Part shown: positions 29,128-37,040 of the stretch, one piece after another
Layout: every line of letters begins with the position of its first letter
Position numbering within the stretch: position 1 is the stretch's first letter
Source: Candidatus Enterococcus wittei
Lineage (GTDB): Bacteria > Bacillota > Bacilli > Lactobacillales > Enterococcaceae
Reading direction: 5' to 3'
Length of the DNA: 42,396 bases
Assembly: GCF_002140175.1 (NCBI RefSeq)
Contig: NZ_NGMO01000002.1
Coordinates: 772,857-815,252 of the forward strand
Notes under the pieces: generated by a model
Database searches by the model: none
What the model saw: only the letters and a program-made list of their open reading frames with translations
Told to the model about the DNA's origin: nothing
Translations under genes and position numbers: made by a program

Positions 29128-30327
29128 TTATTTTCCAGCCTCAGCCAAGTTTTGTTCAAATGTTCCCCAGACTTTTACTTCTTTGTTTTGGACCATGATC
29201 GTGCCATTAGCAATCACTGTATCAATTGCTAAGGTTTCCTTATCTAAAAGACACAAATCAGCATCCTTACCTACTTCAATTATTCCTTTTTGTGTTAATT
29301 TCAGCACTCTTGCTGGATTACAAGTCACCGCACGCAAAGCAATCTCTAAAGGAATACCTTCCTTTTGTACAGCTTCTTTAATCCCAACAAGTAATGATTT
29401 TGCACTACCGACACCAAGACCAATGAAATGATTGTTTTCATCAAAATATGGAAGGCTGCCTTGTCCATCAGAGGTCATAGTGAAATTATCAAGAGAAACA
29501 CCCGCTTCCAGTAATTGTTTTAAAGCTTTACTAAAACGCACTTCCCCATCTGTTTTTTCCCAGAAATCAGGATCTTCACTCGCCGTAAAGTCGATTGTTC
29601 CACCTTTTTTAGCAAATTCAATACAAGCATCAAGTAATTCAGCCGTACGGTTCGCATGGGTAGGATAAAATTGACTAATCGGTATTTCTGTTTCATCCAC
29701 AACGCGATGAAGTAATTCTAACTTTCTTTTCCCTCCACCTAAATGAACATTGACAATCCCAGCTTTACCGGAAAGCATCCCTCCTACTCGAGCATCAGCG
29801 ACTGCTCGAGCAAACTCGTCAAAAGATGGTTGAGAAGAACGATGATCAGAAACTGCGATTTCGCCAATTCCAATAATTTTATCAATCGTCAAAAAGTCTT
29901 TGATCAACGAATCAGTGACTGTCTTAACAGGTAATCTGTAGGATCCCACATAAACATAAGTGGAAAGCCCTTCTGCTTCCAGCCCTCTTGCTTTACTGAT
30001 CAATGCTGTCATGTCACGACCTTCGCCATCTGTTCCGATACAGCCGACTACTGTGGTTACACCAGCAGTTGTCAGTTGACTGAGTGTTACTTCCGGTGTG
30101 CGATTTTGATAGCCACCTTCACCACCGCCTCCTAAAATATGGAAATGTGCATCGATAAACCCTGGCGTTAGAATTTTCCCTTCTCCCGATAGTTCTTCAA
30201 CTCTGACATTCTCATAACCACCTGATAAGTGGTCTTCTAAAGCAATGATTTTTGTGCCTGCAATCAGTACATCTTTTTTCCCTAGATATTCAGGGGCATA
30301 CACTTCAATTTGTCGAATCAGTTTCAT
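29128..30327 (-). CDS. iadA: Isoaspartyl dipeptidase (beta-aspartyl peptidase)
   Basis: 399 residues from the ATG at 30327 (GGAGGAAAAA upstream; the 13-codon longer frame overlaps the preceding terminator). A cytosolic amidohydrolase removing isoaspartyl residues from dipeptides made by damaged proteins. Metal-site motifs: GFIDAHFHILGGGGEGGY, VNVHLGGGKRKLE, FYPTHANR, and Asp in MTSDGQGSLP. Downstream of the YfcC carrier, probably co-transcribed in part: dipeptide or amino acid uptake plus hydrolysis. Confidence 0.92.
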   Translation of the reverse strand: MKLIRQIEVYAPEYLGKKDVLIAGTKIIALEDHLSGGYENVRVEELSGEGKILTPGFIDAHFHILGGGGEGGYQNRTPEVTLSQLTTAGVTTVVGCIGTDGEGRDMTALISKARGLEAEGLSTYVYVGSYRLPVKTVTDSLIKDFLTIDKIIGIGEIAVSDHRSSQPSFDEFARAVADARVGGMLSGKAGIVNVHLGGGKRKLELLHRVVDETEIPISQFYPTHANRTAELLDACIEFAKKGGTIDFTASEDPDFWEKTDGEVRFSKALKQLLEAGVSLDNFTMTSDGQGSLPYFDENNHFIGLGVGSAKSLLVGIKEAVQKEGIPLEIALRAVTCNPARVLKLTQKGIIEVGKDADLCLLDKETLAIDTVIANGTIMVQNKEVKVWGTFEQNLAEAGK

Positions 30328-30341
30328 TTTTTCCTCCTTCG

Positions 30342-30380
30342 AAAAAAAGGATAGGCGATTGCTCACACCATCCTTTTTTT
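30342..30380 (-). terminator. Terminator between yfcC and iadA
   Basis: AAAAAAAGGAT and ATCCTTTTTTT around an ~17-nt loop. The T-run ends about 10 bp before the iadA ribosome site, so iadA probably depends on read-through or this is an attenuator. Confidence 0.75.
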
Positions 30381-30421
30381 CTTAATTTTTATTTCTCATT
30401 CATTTTTTAGCTTTTATTTCT

Positions 30422-32161
30422 TTATTCCAATCCAATTGCAATCGCGATCATGATAAAGATAGTTCCTAATACAAAGAAGAAGCCTTGCATCTTGATTTGG
30501 AATCTAGCCCATTTCGCCCATTCAATACGTGCCACACCTAGCACACCAATCAAGCTCGCTGAAACAGGAGTGAAGGCATCCATAAATCCTGAGCCTAATT
30601 GATAGGCTAATACAGCTACTTGACGGGAGACTCCCACTAGATCTGCTAATGGTGCCATGATCGGCATTGTTAGGGCCGCTTGTCCTGAATTTGATGTAAC
30701 GACTAAATTGAATAAACTTTGGAATACATACATTGCCCAAGCACCGATTACTGCTGGAACGCCAGTCAATGCGGTTCCAATACCATGTAAGATTGTATTT
30801 AAAGCGGAAGGAACAGAAGCATCCGACCCACCTAAAACAAGTAAGATTCCCTTGGCCATCCCTACAACAATCGCAGTTCCTGCTAAATCAGCAGCTCCTG
30901 ATTGGAAAGAAGAAGCAACATCGTTGACCTTCATATCATCTAATTTAAAAATCACAGCAATGATCCCAGCTGCTAACCCCATTACAAAGAATTGAGAAGC
31001 GATTTCTGGAATATAGTAACCTTTTTGTGTCACTCCCCAAACGATCCAGATCAATACGAACAGCATCTCAACTAAGATCAGCTTATGACCTAGTTTGAAT
31101 TCTTTCTGTTCATCAGAAGTTTTTTTCAGATGTGTTCGGAAGTAATTATCTGATTTATAGGTTAATGAACTTTCTGGGTTTTTACGAATTCTTTCACCAT
31201 AAACCATCAAATAACCAGCAGATAAAGCTGTAACAACCACCCACATGATTAAACGGAAAGTTGCACCAGATAAGACAGGAATCCCAGCAATCCCTTGAGC
31301 CACAGCAACACTAAATGGACTCATCCAAGAAGTCGCATTTCCGACCTGTGAAGCGACATATGTGACGGTGACTGCCACAATGGAATCATAGCCTAATGCA
31401 ATGACGAACGGTACCATGACCATCGAAAATGGGATGACCTCTTCTGCCATACCAAATGTAGCTCCACCAAATGAAAAGGCAAAGAATAATAATGGCAAAG
31501 CTAAACGTTCAAGCCCTCTGGTTTTGCTGATAAAAGCATAAATTCCTGCATCAATAGCCCCTGTACGCATAATGATACCAAAAGCACCACCAACGACTAA
31601 GATAAGAGCAGCAATTCCGACAGCAGATCCATATTTATCACCAGAAACAAGACCTTCAAATACGAAATTTAAAAATCCGAAGCCTCCAGTGTCATCTGTT
31701 CCCCATAATTTAGCTGTTTTGTGTAGTTTCTTTGATGTATCATAAATACTTTCACCATATTGATTGTAAAGCACATCATCTGTTAAAGAGATTTCATCGA
31801 GTTTTTCTTGTGTCAGGTTCTTTTCACCATCATCAATAACCTCTTTTAATCCTTGTTCAGGTACATCAAGTTTCTCTCGTTCACTTGGATTATTTTGCAA
31901 TTCTTCCAGTTGATCGAAAACATAGGATTTATCTAATGCATAAGCATAGCGAAAAGAATCTTGACGCAACACTGTTCTGGTACTTGTTTCTCCATTTGCA
32001 TCTTGATACTTGATATCTTCCGTGCTAAATTTACCAGCTGGAACAATAAATGTCAGCAACCAAGCAAAAACAACTACACCAAAAATAATCACATAGGTAT
32101 GTGGAGTAGTCATTTTTGTAAAGTCACGCTTTATTTTTCCCGAAGAATTTTTTTTCTTCAA
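30422..32161 (-). CDS. yfcC: YfcC-family (DcuC-like) transporter
   Basis: About 579 residues; a membrane carrier of the YfcC family (distant ArcD/DcuC relatives), proposed to move basic amino acids or peptides. One N-terminal helix (TYVIIFGVVVFAWLLTFIVP), a long extracytoplasmic loop of ~100 residues (DQLEELQNN, EKLDEISLTDD), then about ten helices. Start inferred as TTG at 32161, with AAAGGAAG 8 bp upstream; the 16 upstream codons lack a ribosome site. Forms a locus with iadA and the SIS gene. Confidence 0.78.
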   Translation of the reverse strand: MKKKNSSGKIKRDFTKMTTPHTYVIIFGVVVFAWLLTFIVPAGKFSTEDIKYQDANGETSTRTVLRQDSFRYAYALDKSYVFDQLEELQNNPSEREKLDVPEQGLKEVIDDGEKNLTQEKLDEISLTDDVLYNQYGESIYDTSKKLHKTAKLWGTDDTGGFGFLNFVFEGLVSGDKYGSAVGIAALILVVGGAFGIIMRTGAIDAGIYAFISKTRGLERLALPLLFFAFSFGGATFGMAEEVIPFSMVMVPFVIALGYDSIVAVTVTYVASQVGNATSWMSPFSVAVAQGIAGIPVLSGATFRLIMWVVVTALSAGYLMVYGERIRKNPESSLTYKSDNYFRTHLKKTSDEQKEFKLGHKLILVEMLFVLIWIVWGVTQKGYYIPEIASQFFVMGLAAGIIAVIFKLDDMKVNDVASSFQSGAADLAGTAIVVGMAKGILLVLGGSDASVPSALNTILHGIGTALTGVPAVIGAWAMYVFQSLFNLVVTSNSGQAALTMPIMAPLADLVGVSRQVAVLAYQLGSGFMDAFTPVSASLIGVLGVARIEWAKWARFQIKMQGFFFVLGTIFIMIAIAIGLE

Positions 32162-32318
32162 AAGTAGTCTTCCTTTCTGTGTACATTTTTTACAATAATG
32201 AATAAGCAAATAGATTATACAGTAAAAATAAATTCCTCACATGAATAAACAATTAAAAAATTTTTTTATTCTAGCTAATGTAAACAGGATTTTTTATAGA
32301 GAAAACTATTTTATCAAG

Positions 32319-32360
32319 GAATTCTAATCTATAATTTGATTAGAATTCTTTTTATTCTTT
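32319..32360 (+). terminator. Orphan plus-strand terminator
   Basis: GAATTCTAATC, loop, GATTAGAATTC, then TTTTTTATTCTTTT. No plus-strand gene precedes it, because yfcC starts on the other strand at 32161. The 32162-32630 gap otherwise holds the yfcC promoter and AT-rich DNA. Confidence 0.65.
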
Positions 32361-32666
32361 TATAATCAAAGATAAGTCGATAGTTTAATTTTCATTTATC
32401 GATGCAAGCGAAGTGTCGTTTTTAATCCTCCTTCAAATATTTATACATTTAAACTAAGACAAATTTAAACAAAAAATCACCACACCATATCCTACTACTT
32501 TCTTTTTTACTCAAAAAACAAGTTTCACTATAGATTGACTATTTATATGTTTTAAGTTCCAAGGACACTTATATATAACATAGGTTATATATATATTTTT
32601 TTAATTTTTGATTTTCATTAAGTAACATCATTGCAAAATTGATAACAAATGTACTATAATTGAGGT

Positions 32667-32757
32667 GTAAAGAGTTTTGGGGAAGACTCTTTCATCAACG
32701 TGTATGAAGAGACAAGAAAGAATTTTTATAAAAAATTCTTTCTTGTCTCTTTTTCAA
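32667..32757 (+). ncRNA. Candidate small RNA, promoter plus terminator
   Basis: Promoter TTGCAA (32631-32636), 18 bp, TATAAT (32655-32660). The predicted RNA of ~90 nt has a small AGAGT/ACTCT hairpin, then a strong terminator: GAGACAAGAAAGAATTTTT pairing to AAATTCTTTCTTGTCTC, then TTTTTC. No open frame of note. It is convergent with the SIS gene and could act against its 3' end. Confidence 0.5.
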
Positions 32758-32772
32758 GACTTATCTTACGTA

Positions 32773-33372
32773 CTAGCTGATGAGATGATATACCGAGAAA
32801 TAGAGAATTTGTTGCAGCAGGAGCATCGTAGCGATGGAAGAAGTACCACAGATTGCCAAATCCAATCCTGGTATCGTAAGAACAGCATCATTTAAGTTGG
32901 CGCAATTATCTAATACTAAATCTGCCAGCTCAAATAACCTCAATCCACTGCTATGTTGTGCTTTGATACTTCGTGACAAATCAAATCCCGTAATAACGAT
33001 TAATAAATTTCCTTGTTTTTTGATCCACTGGGCTAATTCGATGATTGCTGGAGCTCTTCCTTCATTGGATAGTAGCAAAAAAATATCGGTTGGTTTGAAA
33101 GTAATTTGATCAATAATCGCTTGTCCAGTTCCTTCAATCATTTCATAAATCCCAGCGGCTGGGTGATGTATCCAATGGGTAGGTACCAATTCTGGACATT
33201 GCTGCCAAAACTCATAAGCTACACCTTGAAGTGTTCGGCTTGCAAAAATCTGTAAATGTCCACCTTCTTTAATTTGTTTTGCGATCCAACGTCCTGCTTG
33301 ATTCATCAGTGGTTCTTCGATTCTTAGCTTCCTCTCAAGCTGTTGACAGAAATCAAAATAATGTAAGTTCAT
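32773..33372 (-). CDS. SIS-domain protein (UPF0309-like), possibly C-terminally short
   Basis: 199 residues from the ATG at 33372 (GAGGAG upstream). A sugar-isomerase-fold protein: FASRTLQGVAYEFWQQCPEL, IFLLLSNEGRAPAIIELAQW (phosphosugar-binding Ser/Gly loop), ADLVLDNCANLNDAVLTIPG. It resembles UPF0309 proteins, which are usually ~240 residues; this one stops soon after GTSSIATMLLLQQIL, so the last helix may be missing. Substrate unknown. Upstream of yfcC and iadA in the same direction but with non-coding DNA between. Confidence 0.65.
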   Translation of the reverse strand: MNLHYFDFCQQLERKLRIEEPLMNQAGRWIAKQIKEGGHLQIFASRTLQGVAYEFWQQCPELVPTHWIHHPAAGIYEMIEGTGQAIIDQITFKPTDIFLLLSNEGRAPAIIELAQWIKKQGNLLIVITGFDLSRSIKAQHSSGLRLFELADLVLDNCANLNDAVLTIPGLDLAICGTSSIATMLLLQQILYFSVYHLIS

Positions 33373-33427
33373 ATTATTCTCCTCTTTATCTGTACTTTCG
33401 TAATAGAGACAGCTACCAAAAGAATAC

Positions 33428-33468
33428 AAAAAAGATGAGGCTAGGAATAACTTCCCAGTCTCATCTTT
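33428..33468 (-). terminator. Minus-strand terminator ahead of the SIS gene
   Basis: On the minus strand AAAGATGAG-a-CT-g-GG / CC-t-AG-c-CTCATCTTTTTT. It ends 56 bp before the SIS start. Either it closes the decayed transposase transcript at 33557-33709, or it is an attenuator in the SIS leader; no alternative pairing was identified. Confidence 0.65.
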
Positions 33469-33556
33469 CACCTAAACCATTTATCTATATACAAAGGTAT
33501 TCTTCAAACATGCAATTTCATAAACGTAGCAGCGTTGATAAAAGTCTGATTGATGA

Positions 33557-33709
33557 CTACTTTCTTGTAACAGAAATAAGCGATAGCTTTTTACCATGAC
33601 CAAGCAATCCACAAAAAACACGCTCAATTGTTTCTGTCTTGTTCACGGTTAAAAAGTATCTTTTCTTGGCATAGTCACTTAAATGACAAGCATCCCTTAA
33701 AAATTCCAT
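33557..33709 (-). pseudogene. Transposase remnant
   Basis: A 50-codon frame containing NKTETIERVFCGLLGHGKK. This aligns by eye with the conserved ETIERVFADAKEKHG around the catalytic Glu of IS1182-type transposases. Only this C-terminal scrap remains, with no IS ends recognised. The frame lacks a ribosome site. Confidence 0.5.
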
Positions 33710-33750
33710 CTAGAAGTAGAAAATTCCCTTAAAATTAGGTACAATGAATA

Positions 33751-33862
33751 AGGTTGATGCCTCGCATTGACTATGGCAAAATGATCGGTCAGGGTGTAAA
33801 CGTGTGACTGGTCATTCCTTGGTAGCTAGTTGCCGCTAACTACCAAGGAGCCTTTTTTTATT
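33751..33862 (+). ncRNA. Candidate structured small RNA
   Basis: -10 TACAAT (33740-33745) with a weak TAGAAA 17 bp upstream. The ~110-nt product folds into two clear hairpins: TGATCGGTCA with TGACTGGTCA (10 pairs, three of them G-U), then TCCTTGGTAG with CTACCAAGGA followed by GCCTTTTTTT. No peptide frame with a ribosome site. Of higher GC than its surroundings. No known RNA family recognised. Confidence 0.55.
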
Positions 33863-34010
33863 TAGCAGTTTCTATCTTCACTCATTGTAAGTAATCTTCT
33901 TAATAAGTTCAAGGGCGAACTTGAAAAACACTAGTTGTAAATTTTTTAAAGATGATTAAATGCCTTATTTTCGTGGTTCTGATCAACACTTTATTGAAAA
34001 TAATTTCTTC

Positions 34011-34071
34011 AAAAAATCCGAAAAATCCGATGGTAGTTTGTCCTACTTTCGAGATTTTTTCGGATTTTTTT
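34011..34071. terminator. Long bidirectional terminator
   Basis: AAAAAATCCGAAAAATC and GATTTTTTCGGATTTTTTT enclose a second stem GGTAG/CTAC. It can end the minus-strand membrane gene (34159) and any plus-strand read-through from the small RNA. The remaining non-coding DNA between 33863 and 34158 holds nothing else supported. Confidence 0.8.
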
Positions 34072-34158
34072 GAATACTGATCACCTAATCCTATGAACAG
34101 GTGGTTTCCTCCACCACGAAGCAATTTTCTAGCCTATCCAATAAGTGACGAACGTCGT

Positions 34159-34518
34159 TTATTTTTCTGATCGTATTTGTTTTCTTGATCGATACGATGC
34201 CGCATGTCTTCCTTTTTTAGTCACGTGGAGTTTATTTAGTCCATAAGGGAGATAAACTACTAAATATAAAAGGATAAAAATAGAAGCAAACAACAAAGCC
34301 TCCAATCCCCCCCATAAAAGGACGATGAGTAAACAACCAATAGAAATCGCTGCTAGATACCAAATGAAAATCAATAATGTTTCTTTTTTCTTGGCCATAC
34401 TCACCATGATATACAAACAAATGAATAAAATCGGCAATAAAAACAACCAGTTGCTTCCCTCCATCAACCATTTCAATCCATCAAGGAAAGTTTGCGCAAT
34501 AAAGATTAATATTTCCAT
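34159..34518 (-). CDS. Hypothetical membrane protein
   Basis: 119 residues from the ATG at 34518; a GTG four codons earlier touches AGAGGT and is unlikely. Three hydrophobic segments (WLFLLPILFICLYIMV, LLIFIWYLAAISIGCLLIVL, LLFASIFILLYLVVYLPY) and a strongly basic tail (KKGRHAASYRSRKQIRSEK). No family recognised. It lies downstream of galU in the same direction, 89 bp away, and may belong to the gpsA-galU operon. Confidence 0.6.
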   Translation of the reverse strand: MEILIFIAQTFLDGLKWLMEGSNWLFLLPILFICLYIMVSMAKKKETLLIFIWYLAAISIGCLLIVLLWGGLEALLFASIFILLYLVVYLPYGLNKLHVTKKGRHAASYRSRKQIRSEK

Positions 34519-34607
34519 CTTGTGTAACACACCTCTACTATTATTCTCTTACTCTAGAAAATCTGCAGATGATTTGGTTCCTTTATATATTTTTTCTAGA
34601 AATAATT

Positions 34608-35501
34608 TTATTCGAAGGACTTACTTAAATCAATGAGGTATTGTTTAAGCGGTTCACTAATTTCTGGATGTTTTAAGCCGTATTCAATACTTGTCTTCAT
34701 ATAACCAAATTTATCTCCTACATCATAACGTGTTCCTGTAAATGTTCTGGCATACACTCGTTGACTTTTATTTAATTCATCAATCGCATCAGTTAGTTGG
34801 ATCTCATTTCCAGCACCTGGCTTTTGTGTTTCTAAAATATCAAATATTTCTGGTGTAAGTAAATAACGACCAATGATGGCTAAATTACTTGGTGCTTTAT
34901 CAGGCTCCGGTTTTTCAACAAACTGTTGGACTTGATATAATCCAGACTGTTCTTCTGTTCCCGGATGAATAATCCCGTATTTTGAAGTATCTTCGTGAGG
35001 AACTTCCATGACAGCAACTGTCGCTGATCCTGTTTGTTCATAAGCTTTTATCAATTGTTCCGTCAATGGGGTTTCTGCCACCATCAAGTCGTCCCCCAAC
35101 ATAACGATAAAAGGTTCATTTCCTACAAAGGTTTTTGCCTGTAGGACTGCATCACCTAGTCCATTGGGATGAGATTGACGAATAAAGTGAAGCTTGACTT
35201 TCGTTGTTTCTTCCACCAGTTTAAGTAAATCGTTTTTCCCTTTTTCTCGTAAGTTCATTTCCAACTCAACGTTTGAATCAAAATGGTCCTCGATCGGACG
35301 TTTCTCTTTCCCAGTTACTATCAGAATATCCTCAATACCAGATTGTAATGCTTCTTCGACGATAAATTGAATCGTCGGTTTATCGACAATCGGTAACATC
35401 TCTTTTGCCATTGCTTTCGTGGCAGGTAAAAAACGGGTACCCAAACCAGCGGCAGGAATCACTGCTTTTTTTACTTTTATCTTCTTCCTCGACTTATCCA
35501 T
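34608..35501 (-). CDS. galU: UTP-glucose-1-phosphate uridylyltransferase
   Basis: 297 residues. Makes UDP-glucose for glycolipids, teichoic acid decoration and capsule. Nucleotide-binding N-terminus [20 protein letters not shown] with the activating [10 protein letters not shown]; later [22 protein letters not shown] and [13 protein letters not shown], and [14 protein letters not shown] near the end. MDGMDK offers two starts; the second (35501) gives better distance to AGGATGG. 18 bp after gpsA: a common gpsA-galU pair linking lipid and envelope precursors. Confidence 0.95.
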   Translation of the reverse strand: MDKSRKKIKVKKAVIPAAGLGTRFLPATKAMAKEMLPIVDKPTIQFIVEEALQSGIEDILIVTGKEKRPIEDHFDSNVELEMNLREKGKNDLLKLVEETTKVKLHFIRQSHPNGLGDAVLQAKTFVGNEPFIVMLGDDLMVAETPLTEQLIKAYEQTGSATVAVMEVPHEDTSKYGIIHPGTEEQSGLYQVQQFVEKPEPDKAPSNLAIIGRYLLTPEIFDILETQKPGAGNEIQLTDAIDELNKSQRVYARTFTGTRYDVGDKFGYMKTSIEYGLKHPEISEPLKQYLIDLSKSFE

Positions 35502-35519
35502 TCCATCCATCCTATTCGT

Positions 35520-36533
35520 TTACTGAAATTCGTTTTCTATTTTTCCATCACGCAACATAATTTCTTTTGCGGCTTTATTAATATCTTCTCCATGATATAA
35601 CACATTATAAATCGTTTGCGTGATCGGCATTTCAACCCCTAGTTGTTCTGCCAATTCGACCGCTGCTTTTGTTGTAGAAACACCTTCAACGACCATCCCC
35701 ATATTCGCTAAGATTTCGTCTAATCTTTTTCCTTGACCGAGTAGATTTCCTGCTCGCCAATTTCGTGAGTGAACGCTCGTACAGGTAACGATCAAATCAC
35801 CTACGCCGCTTAACCCTATGAATGTCAATGGATTAGCTCCCATGGCAACCCCTAAGCGGCTGATTTCTGCCAATCCCCTCGTCATGATAGCTGCTTTTGC
35901 ATTATCTCCAAAGCCTAATCCATGGATTGCTCCTGCGCCGATGGCAATAATGTTTTTCAATGCTGCTCCAGTTTCTACCCCAATCACATCATTATTTGTA
36001 TAAATTCGAAAATAATCGTTCATGAACAAAGACTGGACATATCTGGCAGCTTTTTGATCTAAGCTAGCAGCCGTAATCGTTGTAATGTCATGAACAGCGA
36101 CTTCTTCTGCATGACTTGGTCCAGACAGAACAACAATTGCTTGTCGCTTTTCTTCTGGGATCTCTTCAGCGATCACTTCAGAAATACGTTTATGCGTGTC
36201 TTGTTCAAGACCTTTACTCGCATGGATAATGATTGGTTTTGTCGTTAACTTACGAATCAATTCTTGTGCAACCACTCGGATTGCTTTTGTTGGGACCACA
36301 AATAATACCGCATCTACATCTTGAATTGCATCTGCTAGCTCTGTATAGCCAACAATCGATTCAGGAAGATGCAAATCTGGCAAATATTGCTGATTGGTAT
36401 GATACTCATTGATTTCAGCTATTTGTTCAGGAATATTTCCCCAAATACGAACATCATGTCCATTTTCCGCTAATACTTGTGCTAAAGCAGTCCCCCAAGA
36501 GCCAGGACCTAGAACTGCAATTTTTTGTTTCAT
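35520..36533 (-). CDS. gpsA: Glycerol-3-phosphate dehydrogenase [NAD(P)+]
   Basis: 337 residues. Reduces dihydroxyacetone phosphate to sn-glycerol-3-phosphate for phospholipids and teichoic acids. Rossmann motif [20 protein letters not shown] (GxGxxG), [19 protein letters not shown], and the catalytic-lysine region [21 protein letters not shown]-terminal [18 protein letters not shown]. The ATG at 36533 follows GGAGGAAC; the seven upstream codons include that ribosome site. First gene of gpsA-galU. Confidence 0.95.
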   Translation of the reverse strand: MKQKIAVLGPGSWGTALAQVLAENGHDVRIWGNIPEQIAEINEYHTNQQYLPDLHLPESIVGYTELADAIQDVDAVLFVVPTKAIRVVAQELIRKLTTKPIIIHASKGLEQDTHKRISEVIAEEIPEEKRQAIVVLSGPSHAEEVAVHDITTITAASLDQKAARYVQSLFMNDYFRIYTNNDVIGVETGAALKNIIAIGAGAIHGLGFGDNAKAAIMTRGLAEISRLGVAMGANPLTFIGLSGVGDLIVTCTSVHSRNWRAGNLLGQGKRLDEILANMGMVVEGVSTTKAAVELAEQLGVEMPITQTIYNVLYHGEDINKAAKEIMLRDGKIENEFQ

Positions 36534-36787
36534 GAAAGTTCCTCCAAATTCCACTTGATATTCCCTATTATAGTATAGCTTTCTAAAATACTGGACTTAT
36601 TTTCATTCTTTTAATGGTTTATTTAGGACTCTCCTACAAAAAAATGAAATAACCAGACATTTTCTCACGTTACTTTCATTCTAGGTGAACAATTAAAATG
36701 TTGCAATACTATACACTTTGAACATTTTCGGTTCCAGACAAATATACTATCCATGTAAAACAGCAATGCTTGAAGGAGGTTAGTACT

Positions 36788-36817
36788 ATGTGGCAAGTCA
36801 CACCACCAGTTCTTTAA
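36788..36817 (+). CDS. Nine-codon minigene MWQVTPPVL
   Basis: ATG-TGG-CAA-GTC-ACA-CCA-CCA-GTT-CTT-TAA, preceded at ideal distance by GAAGGAGGT, one of the best ribosome sites in the window. Upstream TATACT (36743-36748) with TTGAAC 19 bp before it may be the promoter. Downstream is a strong terminator (36864) and no other frame. The peptide has a Pro-Pro pair, which slows ribosomes, and a lone Trp. Possibilities: a leader peptide controlling attenuation before the phosphoesterase gene, a small RNA with a coding part, or a secreted-less signal peptide. Not recognised. Confidence 0.45.
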   Translation: MWQVTPPVL

Positions 36818-36863
36818 TAGTAGAATAAGTCCGTTTTAACTGAAGAAAACAATCCCGAAAGTG

Positions 36864-36912
36864 AAGGAATCTCAAAATAAGTCTATTTTGAATATTCCTT
36901 CTTATTTATTTC
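36864..36912 (+). terminator. Terminator after the minigene
   Basis: AAGGAAT-c-TCAAAATA, loop AGTC, TATTTTGA-at-ATTCCTT, then CTTATTTATTT. It lies 130 bp before the phosphoesterase start, so it either isolates that gene or attenuates it. The rest of 36913-37040 holds the AAAAAGGAG and AGGGGAG ribosome-like sites only. Confidence 0.75.
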
Positions 36913-37040
36913 CATTGCTTAAACAACGACTATTTTGAAGGAGTAGAAGGGCTCTTCATCAAAAAGTTTGGAGTAAAGACGGGTAAATAAAAAACAAAAA
37001 AGGAGTATGCCAAAGAAAATGAGAATTAGGGGAGTAAATC

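Noticed and set aside
33863-34158. Fst-type toxin-antitoxin locus near the small RNA and long terminator
   Set aside because: No Fst-like peptide in either strand and no matching direct repeats.
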